From Insolitispirillum peregrinum (GTDB taxonomy: Bacteria; Pseudomonadota; Alphaproteobacteria; Rhodospirillales; Rhodospirillaceae), in assembly GCF_042665255.1 (NCBI RefSeq), contig NZ_JBHTCD010000025.1: a DNA stretch of 64,000 bases; one strand, given 5' to 3'. Made by a program: the position numbers and the translations under genes. Positions 1 through 7,356 of this stretch are shown here, one piece after another. Each line of letters starts with the position of its first letter. Positions within the stretch are counted from its first letter, which is position 1. The notes below the pieces were generated by a model. It saw only the letters and a program-made list of their open reading frames with translations. It had not been told where the DNA came from and did not search any database.

Positions 1-51
1 GTAAGGCTCGATCGCCTTCCATTGCTCGTCACTCAGAATTTTGCGGTTCAA
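1..51 (-). CDS. IS5-type transposase, 5' end only (cut by window edge)
   Basis: Only the first 17 codons are inside the window. Reading the minus strand from a TTG at position 51 gives MNRKILSDEQWKAIEPY, which resembles the N-terminus of IS5-family transposases (DUF4096 type, with the pattern LSDEQWxxIEP). An upstream AAAGGAAG lies about 6 nt before the TTG and there is an in-frame TAA just before it, which supports this start. The bases from 52 to about 135 would then hold the element's right end, but no second end is visible, so the terminal repeat cannot be proved. Confidence 0.6.
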   Translation of the reverse strand, partial: MNRKILSDEQWKAIEPY

Positions 52-136
52 GGCTATCTTCCTTTATCAGATCAAGCCTTAAACCAAATTTCCACAGCTT
101 TGGGAATCTCAATTTCAAACGTCAACAGAACCTAGG

Positions 137-179
137 GCGTTGTGCGAAAAGTGGTGCCGGTTTTCGTAAAAACAATGCG
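137..179. repeat. Degenerate GCATTGT...ACAATGC palindromic repeat
   Basis: The arms GCGTTGTGCGAAAA and TTTTCGTAAAAACAATGC flank GTGGTGCCGG. It is the same family as the copies at 5712-5750, 14673-14721 and 59147-59189, all with an ACCGGTTCCC-like centre. Confidence 0.65.
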
Positions 180-181
180 AT

Positions 182-227
182 AGGGCAGTGAGCGCAAAAG
201 TGGTTCCGCTTTTGCGCTCACTGCCCT
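182..227. repeat. Perfect 19-bp-arm palindrome downstream of the Ter operon
   Basis: The arm AGGGCAGTGAGCGCAAAAG (182-200) is exactly complementary to 209-227, with an 8-nt loop TGGTTCCG. It lies about 70 nt past the stop of the last gene of the minus-strand Ter operon and could end or stabilise that transcript, although no run of T follows on that strand. The loop resembles the centre of the neighbouring repeat family. Confidence 0.7.
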
Positions 228-297
228 GAAAAAGAAAACCGGGAGGCGGGGTATCCACCCTCGAACGGATTGGAGGCACGTGCGGGGAACAGCTTGG

Positions 298-1212
298 TCA
301 AGAGACGATCAGTCGCCTGTCCAGGAATGTTTCCTGACCTTCGACACCATACACTTCTGCTCTTTCGACAACCGACCGAGCCCATTCCATATGCGTTGCC
401 GGTTCACACATCACACCATCAACCTGGAAAACAGCGGGAGCATCCTGATCGAGAATTCTCCATGCCATGTCGAAATCCTGCTGCGCAACGCGGTAATGGC
501 GCTCGATCAGGGAAACTTGCAGGGGATGAATGGCCGTCTTGCCGATGAGGCCATGCTCAAGATCACGGGACACTTCGGCATTGAGGGTATCCATGTCGCC
601 AAAGTCGTCAAAGACCGGAGCTGTCAACGGAAAACCGAAGGGGCGGAATGTGGTGACCAGGGACGCAATCAGCGACCCGAGGGCCGTGTCGTACAGGGTT
701 CTCTGCGGAAGCCGCCGGATTGCAAGTAAATTGAGGAGATCGTTCCCCCCAATCCGCAAGGCCAGCACCCGCTCGCGCACTCCATCGGCCATCAGGACGG
801 AACGCAGTCCGGCCAGAGCCACAGGATCGAACACCTCACGGGTTTCGAGGGTTGGCATCAACAGGAAGGAACGGGGAATGATGCGGGCATAGGCCGTGAC
901 AGTATCGACGGTTGCTTTTGGCAACACGAAACCGTCGATCCGCTCGATGCCCCGGATGCCAAGGAGGCGGGTGAGTACGTCAGAATTGCGCGGGCGGATG
1001 AAAAGCAGTGGACGGTTACAGCCGATGAGAGGCAGGCATTCCTGCAGGTTGGCAAGAGCCATCTCCACCTGCCGGTTCAAAATGCTGTCCTCGGTGCAGA
1101 GAATGACCGATTTCAGGCCGGGATATCGTTCCCCGCTGGCGACCGCCAGCAGGTCTGGCCGGGTGGCGGGAACATAGAGGCTTGCCCCAAGGCGAAGATG
1201 CGAGATGCTCAT
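298..1212 (-). CDS. HpcH/HpaI aldolase / citrate lyase beta-like protein of Ter biosynthetic module
   Basis: A 304-residue protein of the CitE/HpcH TIM-barrel family, which makes or breaks carbon-carbon bonds next to a carboxylate, often with acyl-CoA or pyruvate. The N-terminal RLGASLYVPATRPDLL and the later RIGGNDLLN and KTAIHPLQV stretches match CitE-like proteins, including the metal-binding segment and the conserved Ile-His-Pro. It is the last gene of the minus-strand Ter operon; its ATG overlaps the stop of the StiP-type gene by 4 nt. In known Ter clusters this family accompanies phosphoribosyltransferases, HAD enzymes and ATP-grasp ligases and is thought to help make a nucleoside-like metabolite. 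The substrate is unknown. It is clearly different from the HpaI aldolase at 32712. Confidence 0.85.
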   Translation of the reverse strand: MSISHLRLGASLYVPATRPDLLAVASGERYPGLKSVILCTEDSILNRQVEMALANLQECLPLIGCNRPLLFIRPRNSDVLTRLLGIRGIERIDGFVLPKATVDTVTAYARIIPRSFLLMPTLETREVFDPVALAGLRSVLMADGVRERVLALRIGGNDLLNLLAIRRLPQRTLYDTALGSLIASLVTTFRPFGFPLTAPVFDDFGDMDTLNAEVSRDLEHGLIGKTAIHPLQVSLIERHYRVAQQDFDMAWRILDQDAPAVFQVDGVMCEPATHMEWARSVVERAEVYGVEGQETFLDRRLIVS

Positions 1213-2300
1213 GTGTCCCCCAGGGTTTTGATCACCGCACAGGCTCCATAAGGCAGGGCAGGATCGGTCTCTACCGTAACACCCCGTTCGACAGCGAGGG
1301 ACAGCAGGTGGGTAACGTCGTGGGAACAGGGATCCCGGACGAACAGTCGCTCCGGGACACGTCGCAACAGGGCTCGTGTGGCCTCGCCAATGCCTGGCTT
1401 GATTCTGTTTCTGTCCTTTGTGCCGGTGCGGGCAAGCATCGATTTGACGAATTCTGCGGATATGGCGGCAACCTGCGCCCGTTGTTCACCGTTCCAGGTG
1501 ACAGGTGTGCTCTCATCAAGGCATGCAAGAACATCTACCATCTGTTCGTTGACATACCGCGCGCTCAGGTCCATGTCTGCGAGGTGGTCAAGCAATACGC
1601 ACCCATGAAAATCACCGGGACCAATCACTTCGTCGTTCAGGACGGTCCGGCTGACCAACCCGGATATTACACCGTTCAGGATGGCGGACGGAATGACGTA
1701 ATCATCATTCCCGGCGGCGAGATCGGCCACACCTGCGAGATCGGAGAGCACGCACAAGGGAGCTGTGGCCAGTTCCGGCAGGCCATCAGCAATGGTTCGG
1801 GCCAATTCAGAGCCGATTGCCCCTTTGCCTGTCCATCCGTCAACAAAAACGATATTGTCTGCGCGATGGTTTCTCAAAATCGCCTGCATGGCGATTTTGT
1901 CAATACCCCGGTCGCGAATGATGGAAACCGAGTAATGGCGTACCTTGCGTCCAAGGGCCGCCAGTGTCCGTTTCAGCAAGACACCGATGGGGGTGCCGGC
2001 ACGGGCGAGGCTGACCAGGACTGTTTCATCCCCATCCCGCAAGGCAAGGGCCCTGGCCAGCCGGGCGATATCGCGACCGACGCGATCCCTGTTTGCGGTG
2101 AATGCCTGTTCGAAAACCCGCATGTATTCAGGCGTCGGAGCGTCTTCCCGTGCGAGCATCTCGCTATAGTGTCTTTGCCCGCTCTGGATGGCCGCTTCTT
2201 TTGTCACCACATCAATGCACGGCAGGGTGACCGGCTTCAGCAAAAAGATGACGTCAGCGGGATCGTAGCTGCCACTGAAGCCGTTCTCCAGTTCCATCAT
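1209..2300 (-). CDS. StiP-family / PRTase-like protein of Ter cluster
   Basis: A 363-residue protein of the family annotated as cysteine protease StiP or PRTase_1, found almost only in Ter clusters. Despite the protease name, it has a phosphoribosyltransferase-like core: LVSLARAGTPIGVLLKR (about 95-111) and a PRPP-loop-like stretch VFVDGWTGKGAI (151-162). It overlaps the HAD gene upstream by 4 nt (start ATGATG, stop TGA) and the CitE-like gene downstream by 4 nt, so the three are translated together. The likely role is a glycosyl or phosphoribosyl transfer in the Ter metabolite pathway; this is inferred from family context and not shown by the sequence. The start could equally be the second ATG. 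Confidence 0.85.
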   Translation of the reverse strand: MMELENGFSGSYDPADVIFLLKPVTLPCIDVVTKEAAIQSGQRHYSEMLAREDAPTPEYMRVFEQAFTANRDRVGRDIARLARALALRDGDETVLVSLARAGTPIGVLLKRTLAALGRKVRHYSVSIIRDRGIDKIAMQAILRNHRADNIVFVDGWTGKGAIGSELARTIADGLPELATAPLCVLSDLAGVADLAAGNDDYVIPSAILNGVISGLVSRTVLNDEVIGPGDFHGCVLLDHLADMDLSARYVNEQMVDVLACLDESTPVTWNGEQRAQVAAISAEFVKSMLARTGTKDRNRIKPGIGEATRALLRRVPERLFVRDPCSHDVTHLLSLAVERGVTVETDPALPYGACAVIKTLGDT

Positions 2301-3061
2301 CTCCGGTGCTCCGCCAAGGTCGCTGCCAACGGCGTCTGCGAGAACAATGCTGTCACAATCTGGGATCTGGTCGGGGCAATGGCATAATCACACAGTCCCA
2401 TGAAACCGACATCCGTCAGGCTGTCCCCCACGCCAACGGTCAGGAGCGCGACGTCCCGCGGGAAACGTTCGAGGAAAAAGGCTACTGCTGCCGCTTTCCC
2501 GAGGAAGGGGGGCAACAGAGCCATGTTGTTACCATTCAGGTGCAGGGTCCATCCTTCCGGGACCTCCGGTGAAACCAGCGAGGCCAGACGGCCGGTATCC
2601 TGACAGTCCATGGCATTGTGCTTGACGGAAATGTACAGGGGTAATCCGGTATCATGAATGATCCGGTGACGGACATTGATGCCGTGTTCGCTGGCCGTGG
2701 TGGCAACCGTGTTCAACAGGGTTTCCATCACTTTTTGTGTTTGTCCGGCGGCGGTGGTCATGCGCTTGTGCCATTCGGGGTTGGGGGTGCCATCCTCATC
2801 GAGGATCACCCCGCCAAACGAGCAGATCGCCTGCGCGCCCAATGCCAGTGTCACACGCTGGAAAGCGTCGACGCTGCGCCCGGTGACAGGGATCACCAGT
2901 GCATCTCTCGACAGCCAGTCGAGGAAGGCTTCCTGTCGACCACAGCGGAACGACAACGGTTGACCGTTCCGGTCCACCGCAGCCAGCTGATCCGCCTGGG
3001 GATTCTTTCTTTGTGTCTGGAACAGGGTATCGTCGAGATCGACGAAGACGACGCGACGCAT
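2297..3061 (-). CDS. HAD-superfamily phosphatase (Cof/SPP type) of Ter module
   Basis: A 254-residue haloacid dehalogenase phosphatase. All four motifs are present: DLDDT with D8 and D10, T60 in VIPVTGRS, K189 in FLGKAAAV, and GVGDSLTD with D213 and D217. The cap lies between motifs II and III, as in the Cof or sucrose-phosphate-phosphatase branch (HAD-IIB). It probably removes a phosphate from a sugar- or nucleoside-like intermediate. It begins 1 nt after the stop of the PRTase-TRSP gene and overlaps the StiP-type gene, so it is part of the same tightly coupled block. The substrate cannot be told from the sequence. Confidence 0.88.
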   Translation of the reverse strand: MRRVVFVDLDDTLFQTQRKNPQADQLAAVDRNGQPLSFRCGRQEAFLDWLSRDALVIPVTGRSVDAFQRVTLALGAQAICSFGGVILDEDGTPNPEWHKRMTTAAGQTQKVMETLLNTVATTASEHGINVRHRIIHDTGLPLYISVKHNAMDCQDTGRLASLVSPEVPEGWTLHLNGNNMALLPPFLGKAAAVAFFLERFPRDVALLTVGVGDSLTDVGFMGLCDYAIAPTRSQIVTALFSQTPLAATLAEHRR

Positions 3062-3062
3062 G

Positions 3063-4247
3063 TCAGCCCCCGAAGGTGTTGAAAAAGACAGGTTCTGCTC
3101 CTAATGCCGCAACAAGACTGCTTTGGGCTGTCCGGGGTGGGGTTTCATAGCAGACGAGAACGCGGTCATACTGACCGGGTGAGACGGAATAGAGGAAGTT
3201 GGGAATGCCATCACCATAGGCATCGGGAAATTCGAGGCTGGCCTGAATGTCGTTCCCCTGCATGATCGGTGAACGGGTTGTTGCCTGCACCATGATGTCC
3301 GCCCCCATCGCTGAAAGACGGCGAGCAAGTTGAAAGGGGGGATAGACAAACTCTCCTGTCCCGAGCACCAGAATGCGTTCTCCGGGGTTTGCCGTTATTG
3401 CCGTCACATGCGCAGGCAGCGGGCGTGGTTCCCGTATCCCGGTACGTCCCCAGTTGACGGGGATCAATGGATCCTTGACGTCACCATTGCCGGTGACATT
3501 GGGCATTTCCGGTGGCGGGGCGTTGGAGGCGACGAAAGAGTAAGCCCCCTCAAGCAGGGAAACAAAGCCAGTTTGGGCAGGCATCGCATCGCGGATTTCC
3601 TCTCGCTTCTTTTCGCCCATCCAGTCGGTAATGGTGACACAGACTATCCGTGACAGACGAGGCATATGTCGCCGGCATGCTTCGGCAAGCGCGACGAAGG
3701 TCGCCCCCGTCGATGCCTCGTCATCGACCAGGACCAGTGTGCGGCAAGCAGAAAACAGGTCTGCATCAGCCGGTAAGCCCGGTTGATAGATCAGGTGTCC
3801 GGTGGCGTGACTGTGGCGTTCCTCGAACGTGGAAAGCAGTTGGTGGTTTTTCAGGTGATAGCGGGTCGAGTGCGTAAACAACACGTCATTCCGCCCGGAT
3901 ATGACCCTCCAGGCGTCATGGACACCATGCCCGAGCGCGACGGCTGTTTCAGCCATTCCGATCACAACCACCGGGCCGGGAAGTCCTGCGGGCAGTTTCA
4001 TCGCCAACCGACGGTGAATCATGCGCATGATGGTGGGGCGAACAGGGAGGTGGCGTCCCAGCACCCGACTGACGAAGAGGAACGGGCGTTTGGGGTTTTT
4101 GCGGCTGGCAAAGCCGCACAGGGAGGCAAGCGGAAGGTCACTGCGATCAACCGTCACGGAAAGCTCTCCGCCAGCGAGCCTGATCGAGGTTTTGGGGGAT
4201 TGAGGTATCGGGGCGGCAGGCGTGGTCTGGTGGTTGATGGTGTTCAT
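3063..4247 (-). CDS. Phosphoribosyltransferase-TRSP domain protein of Ter module
   Basis: A 394-residue protein. The N-terminal two thirds is a type I phosphoribosyltransferase: the PRPP-binding loop is VLVDDEASTGATF (171-183), preceded by VVVIGMAETAVALGHGV (94-110), which matches the N-terminal strand of this fold. The C-terminal part, from about residue 260 and containing ILVLGTGEFVYPPFQLA, matches the TRSP domain that follows PRTase_2 in Ter clusters. A good ribosome site (GGGAGGACC-ATG) supports the start. It heads the four-gene metabolite block (PRTase, HAD, StiP, CitE-like). The family is thought to attach a ribose-phosphate to an unknown base. Confidence 0.87.
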   Translation of the reverse strand: MNTINHQTTPAAPIPQSPKTSIRLAGGELSVTVDRSDLPLASLCGFASRKNPKRPFLFVSRVLGRHLPVRPTIMRMIHRRLAMKLPAGLPGPVVVIGMAETAVALGHGVHDAWRVISGRNDVLFTHSTRYHLKNHQLLSTFEERHSHATGHLIYQPGLPADADLFSACRTLVLVDDEASTGATFVALAEACRRHMPRLSRIVCVTITDWMGEKKREEIRDAMPAQTGFVSLLEGAYSFVASNAPPPEMPNVTGNGDVKDPLIPVNWGRTGIREPRPLPAHVTAITANPGERILVLGTGEFVYPPFQLARRLSAMGADIMVQATTRSPIMQGNDIQASLEFPDAYGDGIPNFLYSVSPGQYDRVLVCYETPPRTAQSSLVAALGAEPVFFNTFGG

Positions 4248-4433
4248 GGTCCTCCCTTCGGGCGGGTGATATCAGGATGCCTGCTGCAGAATTTTCGTTT
4301 TTTCTCTTTCAATACTACGCCGGTACGATAACAATATTTATGCATGAAATCATTGCGCTCTTTCAATATTCTTCTGAATGGACATCAATTATATATCTGT
4401 ATGCAAGGGGTGGATTGTCCTGATTATTCATTT

Positions 4434-4667
4434 TTATGATTTCCGTTTTGCGAATGCCCAGGCACTGCTGAAGGCACTGATGATCCCGATTGCCAGGCCG
4501 ATACTGGTAAAATCAAGAAATAATTGTATTACGATAAATGTGATCAGTGATGCAATAAATACAATAATGAACCATAATTTATTAAATAAAAATCCAAGAA
4601 TTTTGAACGCCAAGTAGGCTATGAATGCCGCTATGGCAAGGAATATTATAAGTGACAAGAATTTCAT
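4434..4667 (-). CDS. Small two-helix membrane protein
   Basis: A 77-residue, strongly hydrophobic protein: an N-terminal helix (about 4-33) and a second hydrophobic stretch (about 34-70), ending in the basic tail AKRKS. A ribosome site (GAGGAAGAAA-ATG) is present. The gene is visibly AT-rich compared with its neighbours, as are the flanking spacers (4248-4433 and 4668-4795), which suggests a separate origin. I do not recognise the family. It sits between the membrane FHA-like protein and the metabolite block of the Ter operon on the same strand, so it may be a partner of the former. Confidence 0.6.
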   Translation of the reverse strand: MKFLSLIIFLAIAAFIAYLAFKILGFLFNKLWFIIVFIASLITFIVIQLFLDFTSIGLAIGIISAFSSAWAFAKRKS

Positions 4668-4795
4668 TTTCTTCCTCGCCTACTCTGGATTTCTATTTAT
4701 GGTAGTGAGCGTTCACCATGAGTCGCGTTCACTGCTTCCGAATTTTTTGTAACATTTCACCTGGGGCCCATAAAAATGAGCGACGATCAGGGGTT

Positions 4796-5617
4796 TCAGG
4801 TTTTCGACCGCACGACAACCTGTGCATTTGAAATATCAAAGGTTTCGTCAACGGCAACCGTGCGTGTTGTTCCGCTGATCATGTCGTGCAGGGTGATCTT
4901 GCCCGCAGAGAGGGAAACCCTGGCGAAATGAGCCCGGGCCCCTTCCATTTCCGCCAGCTTCACGTCTGCATCTCCCGAACATCCGAACAGGACGGGTTTG
5001 TCTCCCAGGGTGACGGTCAATGTCCGCTCTTTTTCCAGGGTCAATCCTTTGGGTCGGATGGTGATTTCCAGCCATGCCTGACGGAACGCACTTTCCGCGA
5101 GGGCGATGGCGACGCCAATGGCTGCGCCGGTGGTGGCCGTTCCAGCGGCCATGGCGTGCATCAGGTACATCAGGGCACACCCGACCAATCCACCTGCAGC
5201 TCCGGAGAGACAGGCTGTTGTCATCTTGAGGTTCGGAACGATGCGGGAGACCGCAAATCCCACTGCCGCCCCCCCAAGGGACCACCCCAAGAAGCGGCCT
5301 GCATCCACCGAGCCTCCGAACAGTCTGGCGAGCGGGAAGCCGAACTGTAAGGCGATGAAGCCTCCGATCAGACCGCCGATGCCGCCAATCATCATGGCCT
5401 TGCGAAAGGATTTTGCATCGAACGATTTTCCAACATAGCGGGCCTGCCCAAAGGCAAGCATGGCCGCGATGCACATACCATCAAAACCGGTGCCAACAAC
5501 CCATGACCCAAAGGCACCTTCAAGGCCGAACACATCATACAGCACGGCGCTCAGTACACCGCCGATCGCACCAAAAATGGCAAAATAAACGCGTTTGTCA
5601 GATAAAAGCCGTTTCAT
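4796..5617 (-). CDS. Membrane protein with possible FHA-like cytosolic tail, Ter cluster
   Basis: A 273-residue protein. Residues 1 to about 175 form five to six glycine-rich membrane helices (for example AIFGAIGGVLSAVLY and MIGGIGGLIGGFIA). The remaining about 95 residues are soluble and rich in beta strand: a stretch with KPVLFGCSGDADVKL, then ARVSLSAGKITLHDMIS and TFDIS, which has the rhythm of an FHA or SpaM-like sandwich. FHA domains bind phosphothreonine, and a kinase and a phosphatase lie directly upstream, so this may be the membrane-anchored reader of that signal. That is inference; the canonical FHA Arg and His residues cannot be placed with certainty. Start supported by GAGGAGCAAAAGCAC-ATG. 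Confidence 0.65.
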   Translation of the reverse strand: MKRLLSDKRVYFAIFGAIGGVLSAVLYDVFGLEGAFGSWVVGTGFDGMCIAAMLAFGQARYVGKSFDAKSFRKAMMIGGIGGLIGGFIALQFGFPLARLFGGSVDAGRFLGWSLGGAAVGFAVSRIVPNLKMTTACLSGAAGGLVGCALMYLMHAMAAGTATTGAAIGVAIALAESAFRQAWLEITIRPKGLTLEKERTLTVTLGDKPVLFGCSGDADVKLAEMEGARAHFARVSLSAGKITLHDMISGTTRTVAVDETFDISNAQVVVRSKT

Positions 5618-5647
5618 GTGCTTTTGCTCCTCGGACCTCCGTCACGG

Positions 5648-5750
5648 ATGGTCTGGACGCAGCGTGCGTTAAAGCTGACGCGGACACGCTGGTCTCATTT
5701 TTTGTATCGCCGCATTGTGTGAAAACCGGTTCCCGCTTTTCACACAATGC
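5648..5750. repeat. Composite intergenic repeat (copy 1) ending in palindrome
   Basis: The left half carries AGCGTGCGTTAAA and the complementary CACGCTGGTC. The right half is a perfect 14-bp-arm hairpin GCATTGTGTGAAAA (5712-5725) with TTTTCACACAATGC (5737-5750). The same order of modules recurs at 59094-59189, and the left module alone at about 28826-28845. Confidence 0.75.
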
Positions 5751-5751
5751 T

Positions 5752-5795
5752 TTAGAGCATTTCTCGGTCTCCAGGGATCACGATAAATGCTCTAA
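5752..5795. repeat. TTAGAGCATTT palindrome
   Basis: TTAGAGCATTT (5752-5762) is matched exactly by AAATGCTCTAA (5785-5795). It belongs to the same style of hairpin as 28937-28967 (AGAGCGTTTTC arms). Confidence 0.6.
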
Positions 5796-5854
5796 TGATT
5801 TGTTGTTTAAGCAAATACGTCGTCGCAGATGTGTCCATCTGCTCGGGATTTGCC

Positions 5855-7345
5855 CTAGCCATTTACCAGTTGGACCTGAATCACTCTGCCGCCATCCTCG
5901 CGCGATAACAGAAACTGGCTGCCATCCGTCAATTTGACATGTCCGCCGATCGGAACGTCCTTTCCGGCAGCAATATCACGCATCTGGGGCATCCCTTCGT
6001 TGACGAGGAGCCAGTCTCCCTGATGGAGCTGGAAATATCCCACGCGCTTTTTCTGGTCAGGGGTCAGGTGTTCGTTCGGAAAGACCTTGCGGTTGACATG
6101 CCAGGGAAACAGGGACTGACCATCCCAGACCATCACACGGTGATTGTCAGGCTGATAGGAACCACTGTGGCGACTGGAATAGAGGTTCAGCACAGGGAGC
6201 TTTCCCTGGTATGCGGTTCCACAGTACGGGCATCTGGGTTTGGTTGAATTGTCAAACACGTACCAGCCCATTTCGCATTTGGCCGAACACGGCTGGATCA
6301 TGTCGATGGTTCGCACCAGGGCGTTCTCCCACTCCGACGGGGTCGGGCGGTTCTGGGGGGTATGCAAGCCGTCCACAAATGCCTTTCGGAACAGGTCCGC
6401 CAGCAGCGGGCCGGCGATGGTATAAGGTATTCTGGTCGGATCCCCCCAGGGAAGCTGGGCCTTTGAAAGCTGATCGACCCTGACCCGGTTCGCCGTATCT
6501 GCTGGATGCTCAACGAACAGGGCGCGGCTGCCCATGGTCAGCTCTTCATCCTTTGTTGCGTCCATGTCATGCACCTTTCCGCCCCGCAAGGGGTGGCGGT
6601 AGAACAGGTACATGTAGATCAGCACCGCAAGGGCATGCCGGTCGGTCAGGGTGGATGGCAGTTTCCGGTTTGGGTCCGATTTATCGAGGTGCTGGGTTTC
6701 GATCACTTCCGGGGCGATGAAATCAGGGGTTCCGACCACATCCGGCGGAAATCTTCCGGGGACCACCAGGCCGTCGATATCAATCACGCAGGCGTTGCCC
6801 GAAGACGGGTCCACCAGCACGTTCTTGTAGGACAGATCCGAATGGGCGAGGCCCGCCGCGTGCAGGCGTCTGACGGCCCGGCTGATCATCAGGCAGATCC
6901 GCAGATGACTGAGCCATGATCCCTTTTCTTGTGGCGCAAGGAGCTTCGTCCGGTTGGAGGCGCTGGTAAACCATTTGCCCTCTTTCTCCTTCCCCTTGAT
7001 GCCCAGCATGTCATTGTTCACGGAGCCATGGGAAAAGAAGAAGTGCCCGGCATATGCCGGGGCGACGATACCAAGACGACCATCTTTTTCGACGATCGCC
7101 GTTGGCCAGCAGAACAGGTCTTTCCAGTACTGACCACCTTCCTTCTCAAAAATGCCTTCGCGGTAGATGCCGACAATGGATTTCAGGCGTTCCCGCCCCT
7201 GATAGTCGAGTTGATCGCGAAAAAAGGCCACGACGTAAGAGCGGTCGGGGCTGAAATAGACATCTTTCATGCCGCCCCGGCCGATGATCTCGTTCTTGTA
7301 CTCGACCTTTTGCCCGTCCTGGGTGGTGAGCTTGATAATTGTCAT
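5855..7345 (-). CDS. Ser/Thr protein kinase with C-terminal zinc ribbon (TerY-P triad kinase)
   Basis: A 496-residue protein. Residues about 15-330 form a eukaryotic-type kinase: a glycine-rich loop GRGGMKDVY (22-30), the catalytic HSDLSYKN (168-175, D170 and N175), the metal-binding DID (189-191) and an activation segment ending in APEV (211-214). A zinc ribbon follows with C353, C357, C372 and C375, then about 110 residues I cannot assign. The gene starts 11 nt after the PP2C stop behind AAGGAGGGCGAC. Kinase, PP2C and vWA proteins together are the known TerY-P triad, thought to relay a stress signal by reversible phosphorylation. The targets are unknown. Confidence 0.85.
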   Translation of the reverse strand: MTIIKLTTQDGQKVEYKNEIIGRGGMKDVYFSPDRSYVVAFFRDQLDYQGRERLKSIVGIYREGIFEKEGGQYWKDLFCWPTAIVEKDGRLGIVAPAYAGHFFFSHGSVNNDMLGIKGKEKEGKWFTSASNRTKLLAPQEKGSWLSHLRICLMISRAVRRLHAAGLAHSDLSYKNVLVDPSSGNACVIDIDGLVVPGRFPPDVVGTPDFIAPEVIETQHLDKSDPNRKLPSTLTDRHALAVLIYMYLFYRHPLRGGKVHDMDATKDEELTMGSRALFVEHPADTANRVRVDQLSKAQLPWGDPTRIPYTIAGPLLADLFRKAFVDGLHTPQNRPTPSEWENALVRTIDMIQPCSAKCEMGWYVFDNSTKPRCPYCGTAYQGKLPVLNLYSSRHSGSYQPDNHRVMVWDGQSLFPWHVNRKVFPNEHLTPDQKKRVGYFQLHQGDWLLVNEGMPQMRDIAAGKDVPIGGHVKLTDGSQFLLSREDGGRVIQVQLVNG

Positions 7346-7356
7346 GTCGCCCTCCT

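Noticed and set aside
1182..2387. Long plus-strand open frame (401 codons) opposite the StiP and HAD genes
   Set aside because: It is antisense to two overlapping, well-recognised ter-module genes, and its translation has no family features.
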